A DNA stretch of 54,246 nt. Source: CAYSRC01 sp964446385 (GTDB lineage Bacteria > Bacillota > Clostridia > Oscillospirales > Ruminococcaceae). Positions 25,087 through 34,345 of this stretch are shown piece after piece. The position numbers and the translations under genes are program-made. The first letter of the stretch is position 1. The number at the start of each line of letters is the position of its first letter. Below the pieces are notes generated by a model that saw only the letters and a list, made by a program, of their open reading frames with translations, was not told where the DNA came from and ran no database searches. The stretch is from NCBI GenBank assembly GCA_964446385.1, contig CAYUOH010000014.1:1-54246 (forward strand), given 5' to 3'.

Positions 25087-25214
25087 ACAGTTGCCTCTTT
25101 AATATTTCTGATATAATTCTGTTCAAACCGGGTACAAGTATCCACATATACATATACATATATGCAATATTATATTTGCAAACCGATAATTTCTCAAGCA
25201 AATTTTACAGTTAT

Positions 25215-25245
25215 AAAAAGGGGAGGTGTCCGAAGACATCTCCCC
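25215..25245 (-). terminator. Terminator of the lipoprotein gene 25275-26078
   Basis: The stem GGGGAGATGTC/GACACCTCCCC with loop TTCG, followed by TTTTTATAA on the minus strand, is the same hairpin as at 24319-24353. Confidence 0.85.
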
Positions 25246-25274
25246 AATACATTATTTATTACTTTTTAATCAGT

Positions 25275-26078
25275 TCAGTTTTTAGGGGCTTCATACTTGA
25301 AGTTGAGTTCTGTTCCGCTTGAAGTAACGCCGGTGATGGTGTCTCCCTTGATGCTGTACCATTCATCGTAATCTTTCGGGAAGTCGGCGGCTTCTTTGCC
25401 GGTCAATGCGGCAGGCTTGGCGGTTTCTGTAGAAATACCTATGGTTCCGTCATCGCCGTCAACGGCTATCACGTATGTTGTGGCTGTGCCGTCATCGTTC
25501 AGGAAGTAATACTGGCCTACGTAACCGTAAGAGGTCTTATGATATTCGCTGAAGATACTCTCGGCGCCGTCAGTAGATACTGAACTGGTTAGAGAATCAG
25601 CAGCCGGGTCGTAAGTGCCTTTAAACGTCATCTCCTCTTTCTCTGCGTTAGAATAGGTGACGGAATAGTCATTTCCGTTTTCGGTGTATTTAACATCGAG
25701 CGCACCCATAAACGCAAGTCCGGACATCATCGTATCCTGCCCCATCCCGAAAAAGCTCACAGGCAGCAAAGCCAGATCGGCCATGCTGATACCAAGAAAT
25801 GACAGTACCGCCATCCCGGCTTCTTCATTGCTGGATAAACCGTCGGAGATCTTCGTTATAACGTTATTTTTTGCTTCCAGATAAGCCGAATATGAATCAG
25901 CCACCTTGTTGCCGGTACTTGCATCATCGGTGTCTTCTGTATCATCAGTGTCTTCCGAGGATGAATCCGAGTCTTTTGAAGGTATAATTGCGTCTGCTAT
26001 TGGCGTCTGTTTTTTGCATCCCGAGAAAAGTGTTGCAAGAAGTAGTAGGACCATGATCACGCTTAGTACTTTTTTCAT
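25275..26078 (-). CDS. Secreted lipoprotein of unknown function
   Basis: This 267-residue protein has a lipoprotein signal (MKKVLSVIMVLLLLATLFSGC, lipobox FSGC), then a low-complexity acidic linker rich in Asp, Ser, Thr and Glu (about residues 37-56), then a soluble domain with beta-rich repeats (VTYSNAEKEEMTFKGTYDP, YGYVGQYYFLNDDGTATTYV). GGAGG precedes the ATG. It carries the same terminator hairpin as the neighbouring pilin gene. No known family is recognised. Confidence 0.8.
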   Translation of the reverse strand: MKKVLSVIMVLLLLATLFSGCKKQTPIADAIIPSKDSDSSSEDTDDTEDTDDASTGNKVADSYSAYLEAKNNVITKISDGLSSNEEAGMAVLSFLGISMADLALLPVSFFGMGQDTMMSGLAFMGALDVKYTENGNDYSVTYSNAEKEEMTFKGTYDPAADSLTSSVSTDGAESIFSEYHKTSYGYVGQYYFLNDDGTATTYVIAVDGDDGTIGISTETAKPAALTGKEAADFPKDYDEWYSIKGDTITGVTSSGTELNFKYEAPKN

Positions 26079-26330
26079 CAGTTTAATCCTCCATTATTAT
26101 CAATATTACAAAGGCGCTAACACCAAATAAACTTTGGTTTCTTATGCCTTGATAATTTTCCCTTGATCCCGCTTTTTATCTGTACCAATATAAAGTATAG
26201 TATTTTCTACATTATACTATTTTCCATGAATATTTCAATGGAATACTTACTTATGGTGTATACTGTAATGGTTAAGGATATATACTGCCTTAGCCAAGAA
26301 AGTAATTTCAGAAAGAGAGGAAATATCATT

Positions 26331-26813
26331 ATGAGCGCTTTAGTCGTGTATTTTTCATTTAGTGGCAATACAAAAATCATTGCTGAGAAGATCGCCGAGA
26401 CAGTGAACGCAGATATTATTGAGCTGAAAACATATAAAAAATACCCCGAGAAGGGATTCCTTAAATTCTTCTGCGGTGGGATGAGCGCTGTTTTTGGTCT
26501 AAAGCCAAAGCTGACAAATGATGCTGTTGATTTAAACGGGTATGATACGATTTTTATCGGAACGCCAATTTGGGCTGGAGTATATACCCCGCCAATTAAG
26601 AGTTTTCTTAGTCAGTATAATATTAAAGGTAAGCGGATAGCCCTGTTTGCATGCCGCGGAGGAGAAGGGGACGATAAATGTTTCCTAAAGTTAAAAGCAG
26701 CTCTTCCCGGGAATACGTTTATCGGTGAAAAAGATTTCGTTGAACCAAAGAATAATCCCGACGAGTGTTTAAACAATGCTGCCAAATGGGCAGCCGATAT
26801 ACTGACGAAATAA
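26331..26813 (+). CDS. Flavodoxin
   Basis: This 160-residue FMN-binding electron-transfer protein has the phosphate loop in VVYFSFSGNTK at the N-terminus and the later aromatic segments GTPIWAGVYTPP and ALFACRGGEG, all typical of the short flavodoxin_4-like family. The ATG at 26331 has AGAGAGG upstream; the open frame before it up to 26163 lacks a ribosome site. The remnant of an ABC permease follows directly. Confidence 0.88.
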   Translation: MSALVVYFSFSGNTKIIAEKIAETVNADIIELKTYKKYPEKGFLKFFCGGMSAVFGLKPKLTNDAVDLNGYDTIFIGTPIWAGVYTPPIKSFLSQYNIKGKRIALFACRGGEGDDKCFLKLKAALPGNTFIGEKDFVEPKNNPDECLNNAAKWAADILTK

Positions 26814-27259
26814 TTATTATCCGGAAGCCATTGAATAAAGCCCTTTTCGGCACATTTGTGCTGGGAAGGGCTTTTACTTTACTTTCAATCCTGATGTTCG
26901 CCGCTAGCATGATTACCGGTGTAATTGTGGGATTGGGCGAACTGTCGCTCAGTGGTGCGGTCATGGAGTTTTTTAGATATGAAACCGCGTCGTTGCTGTT
27001 GATTTTGGTTTGTACGCCGGTAGCATTTTTTGCAAACCTTGGCAGAGGATTTATGTTGCCTCTCGGGGTCATTTTTGTTTTTGTGATATTAGCGCAATTC
27101 GTTGGAGTGTTAGGGCTGGCGCCCTTCTTCCCGTGGGCCATACCAGCACTTTACCTTGAAGGTGAAAAGCTTTCGATGCTAAGCTATGCAATACTTATTG
27201 CTACCAGTGGATTAGGATTATATTTAACGCAGTACTGGTGGAATCATGTTGACCTATAA
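26813..27259 (+). pseudogene. Remnant of an ABC-2 type transporter permease
   Basis: The in-frame sequence from the flavodoxin stop onward (KPLNKALFGTFVLGRAF ... TPVAFFANLGRGFMLPLG ... LGLAPFFPWAIPALY ... LYLTQYWWNHVDL) reads as the C-terminal half of an ABC-2 permease with about four membrane helices. No ribosome site or credible start precedes it, the N-terminal half is absent, and there is no ATPase gene. It is probably a 5'-truncated pseudogene whose upstream part was replaced by the flavodoxin gene. Confidence 0.65.
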
Positions 27260-27339
27260 TATAAATTTTGGTGTCTGTCTGGAATGGATAAGTTCCCATG
27301 AACAGGCAAACAGCCTATACTATTAGGCTGGCGTTATAT

Positions 27340-27373
27340 AAAGGAGCTCTGTGGCTAACACAGAGCTCCTTTA
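27340..27373 (+). terminator. Terminator after the flavodoxin/permease remnant
   Basis: AAAGGAGCTCTGTG and CACAGAGCTCCTTT form a 14 bp stem with a five-base loop GCTAA. A second inverted repeat, CAGCCTA/TAGGCTG, lies just upstream at 27311-27330. The rest of 27260-27533 shows no gene. Confidence 0.75.
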
Positions 27374-27533
27374 ATTAGTTCAAGTCGCAGTCCGCATGGT
27401 ATATACTTATTATCATTGCCAGGGGAGACATGTGCTGAGTTTCTGTGTCTTCATCAAATCTTAATTGGTTTAAGGCTTTCATCTTAAACTCAATTCAGCT
27501 TATTATAATCTCACACTTGGGAGGGAGAATACT

Positions 27534-28232
27534 ATGCCTAATATTTTGATATGCGATGACGAAAAAGATATCGTCAACGCACTGAAAATTTATCTTTCGG
27601 ATCCTGATTATACGCTTTATGAAGCATATAACGGGAAAGAGGCGTTGGGTCAGCTGAACAGTCACGAATTACATCTGATACTTTTGGACATCATGATGCC
27701 CGTGATGGACGGGATGACTGCCATGGCAAAAATACGTGAAACGAGCAATGTACCGATTATTGTTCTCACGGCCAAAGGCGAGGATATTGATAAGATTCTG
27801 GGTCTTAATGTAGGCGCAGATGATTACATCACGAAACCTTTTAACCCGTTAGAGGTTACGGCACGGGTGCGGTCTCAGCTCCGCCGATATCTGAAACTCG
27901 GCGGCGGCACTGCATCAATTGAGAATTACAGCATAGGCGGTATCGAACTCAATGACAGGACAAAAGAGGTAACCCTTGACGGCGAACCGGTTTCCTTAAC
28001 GCCAAAAGAATATGACATACTGAAACTCCTGATTTCCAACCCCGACCGTGTTTTCTCTCCCAAAGAAATATATGGCACTGTCTGGAAGGAAAAGCCTTTT
28101 GGAACGGATAATACGGTCGCCGTTCATATCCGTCACCTGCGCGAAAAGCTGGAGATTAACCCGGCTGAACCGCGATTCATAAAGGTTCTATTCGGGCAAG
28201 GCTACAAAATGGAGGGGGAAAGAAGAAAATGA
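27534..28232 (+). CDS. OmpR/VanR-type response regulator
   Basis: A 232-residue DNA-binding response regulator. The receiver domain has the acidic pair CDDE (7-10), phosphoacceptor Asp52 in LLDIMMP, LTAKG and KPF. The C-terminal winged helix reads LTPKEYDILKLLISNPDRVFS and later VAVHIRHLREKLE. GGGAGGGAG precedes the ATG. It overlaps the sensor kinase by 4 bases. The sequence is of the VanR subgroup common in Clostridia, but no vancomycin-resistance genes are nearby, so the regulated process is unknown. Confidence 0.9.
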   Translation: MPNILICDDEKDIVNALKIYLSDPDYTLYEAYNGKEALGQLNSHELHLILLDIMMPVMDGMTAMAKIRETSNVPIIVLTAKGEDIDKILGLNVGADDYITKPFNPLEVTARVRSQLRRYLKLGGGTASIENYSIGGIELNDRTKEVTLDGEPVSLTPKEYDILKLLISNPDRVFSPKEIYGTVWKEKPFGTDNTVAVHIRHLREKLEINPAEPRFIKVLFGQGYKMEGERRK

Positions 28233-30154
28233 AGCGTTTTACAAAAACACTTGCCGGAAAAACAATTGCGTTTATTGTCTGCATTATTTCTTTTTGCGTT
28301 TTTGCAGTCAGCATAACAGGTATTTTCCTTTATACACAGAATGGGATGAATTACTACCTGTTACCTGAACAGGATATAAGGGAAGAAATCCTTGTAAACG
28401 GAGAATTACGATCCTACGGTTATACCATCCTATGGGATCAACTGTCAGAATCGCCCGGGAAATGGGATGAGTTTAATTACCAGATTTTTGACGGGGATGG
28501 TAATGTCGTTGCAGAAACTGAGCAGTTTAAAGACAGTAATGCAACATCATATGCTCTTTCTTATGGAATTCTGAAGGACGATACCGGAAAAATCACGGAC
28601 GTCTATTACGATAATACAAATGGCCCGACAAACAATGAGGCAGAATACTACACGGTTAACCTTTCTCTGGTTGAAGGAACTCCTCATGCCTATGAATTCA
28701 GCTTTCTGTCTTCTGTTATTCATATCGCCTATATTCTCCGCTATGCGATATTTTTAATTGCTTTTGCTTCGTTACTGCTCCTGATAGCAAGTTTTATTAC
28801 ATTGATGTATGCATCCGGACGCAAGCCGGATACGGACGAGCTTATCCCCGGCCTCCTGCATAAAATCCCATATGATTTACTTCTTGTCATTTGCGGGGTT
28901 ATTTGTATCGGTTTGTGCTATGTCGGTGTTTCGATTGATAATCGTGTTGATATCGGCAGCGTAATATGCTTTGCCGGCTTAGGACTCGTTGCTTTGAATA
29001 TAGGGTTAGGTCTGTGCATGAGTGCTGCGGGCAGAATCAAACAGCATACTTTCATAAAAAACACTGTAATATACCGTATTATTAAATTTGTTTGGAAAAT
29101 ACTTCGCGGAATATGGGCTCTACTGAAAAAACTTCATAAACTCAACATTTCGCTGTTTCGCGGACTGCCTTTAGTTTGGAAGACCGGGCTTGTATTCTGC
29201 GGGATATCGCTCTTTGAGTTGATTTTATATACCGGGTTTTATTACGAAAGAGGAGTATTCGCAACAGTATGGCTTTTAGAAAAATTCATTCTGTTCCTCG
29301 CTGCTCTAAACCTTGCGCTGACGCTGCGCAGGCTCCGGAAAAGCGGAGTAGAGCTTGCGAACGGCGACCTTTCCTATCACACAGATACGAAAGGCATGTA
29401 CTGGGACTTTAAGCAGCACGGAGAAAACCTGAATCGAATCGCAGAAGGCATGTCGATAGCAGTGGAAGACCGCCTGAAGAGCGAGCGCATGAAGACAGAG
29501 CTGATAACCAATGTTTCTCACGACATCAAAACTCCGCTGACCTCGATTATTAACTATGCTTCGCTGATCGGCGCGGAATCCTGCGAGAACGAAAAAATAA
29601 CCGGGTATTCGGAAGTTTTGGTTCGCCAGTCAGAGAAGCTTAAAAGACTGATTGAGGATCTTGTGGAAGCGTCAAAAGCATCAACCGGAAATCTCGAAGT
29701 ATTTCTTGCCCCATGTGAAGCAGGGACATTTCTTATGCAAGCCGGCGGCGAGTATGAAGAAAAGATGCAAAAGGCTGATTTAACACTGGTAACCAGGCAG
29801 CCAGAAAAAGAACTTCACATTATGGCAGACGGTCGAAGGATGTGGCGTATTTTTGATAACCTGATGAATAACATCAGCAAATACGCTCAGCCCGGTACGC
29901 GGGTTTACTTATCCCTGGAGGAACAAAATGGCAATGCAGTTATTACATTCAAAAACACCTCCCGGGAACCTCTGGACATGTCCGAAGAAGAACTGATGGA
30001 ACGGTTTACCCGTGGAGATTCTTCGCGGAATACGGAAGGCAACGGACTTGGACTTTCCATCGCAAAAAGCATGGCAGAACTTCAGGGCGGAAGTCTGCGC
30101 CTGTCAATAGACGGAGATTTGTTTAAGGCAATACTCACTTTTCCGTTAATATGA
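28229..30154 (+). CDS. Multi-pass sensor histidine kinase
   Basis: A 641-residue membrane kinase, partner of the preceding regulator. It has one N-terminal helix, an extracytoplasmic region (about 35-165), then several further helices to about residue 375, a linker, and a cytoplasmic kinase core. The H-box is NVSHDIKTPLTSIINYASLI; the ATPase part shows RIFDNLMNNISKYA (N-box) and GNGLGLSIAKSMAE (G-box). The extra membrane helices make it longer than plain VanS. The signal is unknown. Confidence 0.9.
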   Translation: MKRFTKTLAGKTIAFIVCIISFCVFAVSITGIFLYTQNGMNYYLLPEQDIREEILVNGELRSYGYTILWDQLSESPGKWDEFNYQIFDGDGNVVAETEQFKDSNATSYALSYGILKDDTGKITDVYYDNTNGPTNNEAEYYTVNLSLVEGTPHAYEFSFLSSVIHIAYILRYAIFLIAFASLLLLIASFITLMYASGRKPDTDELIPGLLHKIPYDLLLVICGVICIGLCYVGVSIDNRVDIGSVICFAGLGLVALNIGLGLCMSAAGRIKQHTFIKNTVIYRIIKFVWKILRGIWALLKKLHKLNISLFRGLPLVWKTGLVFCGISLFELILYTGFYYERGVFATVWLLEKFILFLAALNLALTLRRLRKSGVELANGDLSYHTDTKGMYWDFKQHGENLNRIAEGMSIAVEDRLKSERMKTELITNVSHDIKTPLTSIINYASLIGAESCENEKITGYSEVLVRQSEKLKRLIEDLVEASKASTGNLEVFLAPCEAGTFLMQAGGEYEEKMQKADLTLVTRQPEKELHIMADGRRMWRIFDNLMNNISKYAQPGTRVYLSLEEQNGNAVITFKNTSREPLDMSEEELMERFTRGDSSRNTEGNGLGLSIAKSMAELQGGSLRLSIDGDLFKAILTFPLI

Positions 30155-30313
30155 TCAAATATTTAGCCCGAACGGTTTCTTTTTTGTGAAAATCGTGCAG
30201 CCTTAAAATATATGTAATTATTCATAAAAAAATAATGTAAATTTTTGTTTATTTTTACAGCGCGATGTATTAAAATAATTGAGTTCAAAAAGAACAAGGA
30301 GACATTTAAATAC

Positions 30314-31582
30314 ATGCGCACACTTAGCCTATTCAATCTTATCTTTGCGATTTTATTCACCATTTGCTATGCTTACCAATTCGTTTTTATCCCTGTTGTA
30401 CTGTTCCGGAAGAACAAAAAAAAGGAACAGACAAGCGCAGAGCATGAGTTTGCAGTGATGATATGCGCCAGAAATGAGCAAGTCGTTATTGCCGATCTGA
30501 TTGACAGTTTGAAATCACAGACTTATCCGTCTGAAAAAATACACATTTTCGTTATGGCGGATAACTGCAGCGATCAAACCGCAGAGATTGCCCAAGCTCA
30601 CGGCGCCAAAGTATATACCCGTTCTGACAGAAAAAATGTCGGAAAAGGATATGCATTAGAAGCTCTGATGCGTAATCTTGCGAATGACTATAAGGAAGGA
30701 TTCGACGGATATTTTGTTTTTGACGCAGACAGTCTCCTTGAACCGGATTATATTGAACAGATGAATATTACCTTTTCTGAAGGAAACGATATCATCACCA
30801 GTTACCGTAACAGTAAGAATTATGGAAGCAACTGGATAAGTGCGGGATATGCGCTTTGGTTTCTGAGAGAAAGTAAATACCTGAACTACGCGCGGCAACT
30901 CCTTGGAACGAGCTGTGCCGTGTCGGGAACGGGATTCTTATTCAGCAGACGAATTGCGGAGAAGATCGGCCCATGGCCTTACCATATGCTGACTGAGGAT
31001 ATACAATTTTCAGTGAATCAGATAACCGACGGAGAAAGAATTGCGTTTTGCAAGGATGCGGTTTTGTATGATGAACAGCCGGTGACGTTCCGTCAATCCT
31101 GGAGACAGAGAATAAGGTGGTCGCGCGGATTTCTTCAGATTTTTTTCGGTTATATGAAAGGTTTGATCCAAGGTGCTTTTCGCGGGAGTTTTTCCTGCTT
31201 CGATATGAGCATGACCATTATGCCGGCCTTTTTCCTGTCTGTTTTATACGTAATAGTCAATATCTCATTGGGGATACGGGGAGCGCTGATTGGCGATGAC
31301 ATTATGATTGCAGTGAATTCTGTAGGGCTGACTCTGGGTAATATGTATTTAATGCTCTTCATAGTCGGTGCAATAACTACAATAACGGAATGGAAAGCAA
31401 TTCGTACAAGCACGATAAAAAAAGTGTTCTATACGCTCACTTTCCCGTTGTTTATGTTGACTTACATTCCTATTGCTCTTGCTGCGCTGTTTTTAAAAAC
31501 AGAATGGAAACCGATAAGTCATTCCGTTACTGTCAAACAGTTCAATTCCAACGCGGTATACAGCAACGGTTCAACACTTTAA
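30314..31582 (+). CDS. Family 2 glycosyltransferase, membrane-associated
   Basis: A processive-type GT2 enzyme of 422 residues. An N-terminal helix is followed by the catalytic domain with FVMADNCSDQTAEIA, the metal-binding FDADSLLEPDY, an acceptor-site TED and the QRIRWSRG motif (QxxRW), then three or four membrane helices. The ATG at 30314 follows AAGGAG by 12 bases; the frame is open to 30245 but upstream codons look non-coding. It probably makes a cell-surface polysaccharide. It stands alone, between the two-component system and the GGDEF genes. Confidence 0.87.
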   Translation: MRTLSLFNLIFAILFTICYAYQFVFIPVVLFRKNKKKEQTSAEHEFAVMICARNEQVVIADLIDSLKSQTYPSEKIHIFVMADNCSDQTAEIAQAHGAKVYTRSDRKNVGKGYALEALMRNLANDYKEGFDGYFVFDADSLLEPDYIEQMNITFSEGNDIITSYRNSKNYGSNWISAGYALWFLRESKYLNYARQLLGTSCAVSGTGFLFSRRIAEKIGPWPYHMLTEDIQFSVNQITDGERIAFCKDAVLYDEQPVTFRQSWRQRIRWSRGFLQIFFGYMKGLIQGAFRGSFSCFDMSMTIMPAFFLSVLYVIVNISLGIRGALIGDDIMIAVNSVGLTLGNMYLMLFIVGAITTITEWKAIRTSTIKKVFYTLTFPLFMLTYIPIALAALFLKTEWKPISHSVTVKQFNSNAVYSNGSTL

Positions 31583-31612
31583 CCGTTTACTGAAGCATTG
31601 CGTGACTGAACA

Positions 31613-31672
31613 TAAAAAGGGCTTCCGAAGCTCGCATCGAATTGGTGCGAAACCTCGGAAGCTCTTTATTTC
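31613..31672 (+). terminator. Terminator of the glycosyltransferase gene
   Basis: AAAGGGCTTCCGA pairs with TCGGAAGCTCTTT (one mismatch region), with an inner TCGCA/TGCGA stem, followed by ATTTCT. Confidence 0.75.
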
Positions 31673-31871
31673 TAAGCACTTTTAGTCACATTTGTGTTGG
31701 GGAGGGCTTTTACTAAATTTTCTTTCTCACAACACTGTCGATTTATCTTGTTAATCAGCTAAATTTTGGTATAATATAATGGATGCAAATGATTAATTAA
31801 CCAGATTTTATTCAATTAATATAAATATTTCGACTTTTCAACGAAGCCGAATATTGCGAAAAGAGCCGGTT

Positions 31872-33563
31872 ATGACAACTCGAAAAGAAAAAAAAGACAT
31901 TTATCCGGCTAACAGAGCCCCTTTCTGGTTAACAAAGAGAACAGGCACCATATTAATCGTTATCTGTATTTTAGTAACCGGTCTTTACCAGTTTAGTTCA
32001 TTGAACAGATATAAGGATGAGGCTTCTTCGGATGCTTTAACACTGGCTCAATCGCTGGAAACTCTTCTCCAGACGGAACACATAGCCGAATTGACCGGCG
32101 GAACAGAAGATCTCGAAAAACCGGAATACATTGCGACCAAAAACAACCTGTCGCATCTGGTTCAAACAACAAATGATATTGAGTTTGCCTACCTGATGGG
32201 CGCAAAAGGCGACGATTTGGTGTTTTTGGTGGACTCCGAGTCTCCAAATTCACCGGGTTATTCTCCGCCGGGACAGATTTATAATGAAGCTATAAACGGT
32301 GTGTTGGAAGTATTCCGAATCGGGGAATCGGTTATGGAAGGTCCCGCAGCAGACAGATGGGGGACCTTTTACAGTGCTCTGGTACCCGTTAAGGACCCGA
32401 ATAGCGGACAGGTAATTGCCGTTTTCGGGCTTGATTTTGATGCGTCAGAGTGGCATGCTGACCTATTGCATCAAATGAATCGCGAGATTATCATTTCAGT
32501 GCTTTTTATATTATTTGTTATCGCATTTTGTCGCTCCGGGTACCATTATTTGAAGCTCAAGGAACTCAGTGATAAAACAACCGTTAAAGAAGCACTGTAT
32601 CGCAGCATGTTCGAGCAGGCTCCTGTAGGTATTGCGATCGTCAACGATAAAAGCTTTGCAACCCAATCCGAGTTTGGAAATGCAAGTATGAACCCGGCAT
32701 TCGAAAAGATCCTTGGCAGAACGTACCGTGAACTCAGTAACACCAGCTGGCCGGAGATCACTTATCCCGATGATTTACAGATCGATCTTGACGAATTCGA
32801 AAAGTTCAAAACCGGGGAAATTGATTGCTATACCATAGAGAAACGGTTCCTGAGACCCGACGGATCGTGTGTATGGACATATATGAAAGTTGTACACTTT
32901 CTGGAGGGGCTAAGAGACAATCCCATGCACCTGTGTTTGCTTGTTGATATAACTGAGGAAAGAAATATTTCAAATTCACTGAGTGAAAGCGAGCGCAGCA
33001 AATCCGTTCTCCTTTCCAACCTTCCGGGAATGGCCTACAGAAGCAGCATTGACCGTGACTGGACTATTCGAGTTGTTTCAGCAGGTTGTTATGACCTGAC
33101 AGGTTATACGCCTGAAAGTCTTATCGATAACAGAGATTTGTCATATAACGATGTAATAGCGCCGGAATATCGTGAAATTCTCTGGAATGAATGGGAATAC
33201 ATTCTGAACGAAAAACAACGTTTCAAGTTAGAATATGAAATTATAACGGCAAGCGGTGAACGTAAATGGGTAACAGATATTGGAAAGGGTATAGTTGACG
33301 AAAAAGGCGAAATGAAAGCTGTAGAAGGTATAGTTTTCGATATTTCAGAACAAAAAAATGCAGAGAACAGACTTATATATAATTATGAACATGACAGCTT
33401 AACCGGTTTATACAGCCGTGACTACTTTGATAATCTTTTAATTAAGGATCACAAGGCAAAATCAGTCAAAAAAAGAGCATTAATAGGCATTAATCTTAAC
33501 ACGGTACAAACATTAAGCTTACAACAAAGACAAAATGTATTTGGTCACGGCGGTACCGTATGA
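31872..33563 (+). CDS. Membrane PAS-PAS sensor with GGDEF domain truncated by an out-of-frame junction
   Basis: This 563-residue protein has a first membrane helix (about 22-40), an extracytoplasmic sensor region to about 200, a second helix, two PAS domains (about 230-360 and 375-500) and the beginning of a GGDEF domain (YEHDSLTGLYSRDYFDNLL). The GGDEF domain stops after some 45 residues, and the frame ends 29 bases inside the next gene. The signature GGDEF is missing, so this polypeptide cannot be a cyclase. The ATG at 31872 is chosen over a TTG 18 bases upstream; both ribosome sites are weak. It looks like a deletion product joining two genes. Confidence 0.75.
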   Translation: MTTRKEKKDIYPANRAPFWLTKRTGTILIVICILVTGLYQFSSLNRYKDEASSDALTLAQSLETLLQTEHIAELTGGTEDLEKPEYIATKNNLSHLVQTTNDIEFAYLMGAKGDDLVFLVDSESPNSPGYSPPGQIYNEAINGVLEVFRIGESVMEGPAADRWGTFYSALVPVKDPNSGQVIAVFGLDFDASEWHADLLHQMNREIIISVLFILFVIAFCRSGYHYLKLKELSDKTTVKEALYRSMFEQAPVGIAIVNDKSFATQSEFGNASMNPAFEKILGRTYRELSNTSWPEITYPDDLQIDLDEFEKFKTGEIDCYTIEKRFLRPDGSCVWTYMKVVHFLEGLRDNPMHLCLLVDITEERNISNSLSESERSKSVLLSNLPGMAYRSSIDRDWTIRVVSAGCYDLTGYTPESLIDNRDLSYNDVIAPEYREILWNEWEYILNEKQRFKLEYEIITASGERKWVTDIGKGIVDEKGEMKAVEGIVFDISEQKNAENRLIYNYEHDSLTGLYSRDYFDNLLIKDHKAKSVKKRALIGINLNTVQTLSLQQRQNVFGHGGTV

Positions 33564-34185
33564 CTTGCCCGACAGAAGAGTTGTAATTGAGATTCTTAAA
33601 GATATTACAAACAGTGTATTTCTGGATTCGGCTGACAGCTTAGGTATTAAACCGACCAATATCCATGCTTTTATAGATAATATGAAGAAGCTTACTTTAA
33701 GCGACCCCCTGACAGGAGTATATAATCGCCGATATATTATTGAAAAGCTTCCTGTTGACCTGTTGAACGTCAGGCTTTTATCGAAAGATTTATCTGTTAT
33801 AATGGTTGATATTGACCATTTTAAAGCGGATAATGATACATACGGGCATCTTGCCGGTGATCAGGCTCTGAAAAAAGTTGCGGAAACAGTATCCGGTTGT
33901 ATTAGAAGAAGCAGTGACTGGATCGCCAGATACGGCGGAGAAGAATTTGTGATTTGCATGCCCGGAGCCGGTCTTGAGATTGCAAAGACAATGGCGGAAT
34001 TGATGCGTAAGTCGGTCGAACAATCATCCATCCTGTATGACGGCATGGAATTTTGTGTAACTGCCAGCTTCGGCGTTCAAAATATTAAATCAACGGAAAG
34101 CGATAGCGTCGACGATTTGCTGAAACACGTCGATGAAAAACTGTATTTAGCAAAAGAGAATGGACGTAATCGAGTTGAGGCTTAA
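33535..34185 (+). CDS. Diguanylate cyclase, N-terminally truncated
   Basis: A 216-residue protein with a complete GGDEF domain: DPLTGVYNRRYI, IMVDIDHFKADNDTYGHLAGD, and the active site YGGEEF with the inhibitory RxxD (RSSD) eight residues before it. It should make cyclic di-GMP. The first 60 residues (VTAVPYDLPDRRVVIEILKDI) are the tail of a sensory region whose start is missing. No ribosome site precedes the ATG at 33535, which lies 29 bases inside the upstream frame in another phase; expression may depend on coupling to that gene. Confidence 0.72.
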   Translation: MYLVTAVPYDLPDRRVVIEILKDITNSVFLDSADSLGIKPTNIHAFIDNMKKLTLSDPLTGVYNRRYIIEKLPVDLLNVRLLSKDLSVIMVDIDHFKADNDTYGHLAGDQALKKVAETVSGCIRRSSDWIARYGGEEFVICMPGAGLEIAKTMAELMRKSVEQSSILYDGMEFCVTASFGVQNIKSTESDSVDDLLKHVDEKLYLAKENGRNRVEA

Positions 34186-34345
34186 TTACGCGAAACAAGA
34201 ATAACAGTGCAGCAGAATTCAAAGGGGATATATTTTAATCGATCTGCTGAATGTTCAGGCAAGTGATATGACTATTAGTTAAAGCATAAACGAATAAAGC
34301 CGATTTGATTGATAAATTAGTTTGTACGAGGTGAAAATAGTCTAG

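Noticed and set aside
25140..25170. ATACAT-rich microsatellite upstream of the pilin gene
   Set aside because: Only a few imperfect units in an AT-rich intergenic stretch; not distinguishable from chance.
27534..30154. Vancomycin-resistance regulatory pair
   Set aside because: The regulator is VanR-like, but no vanHAX-type genes follow and the kinase has a different membrane layout.
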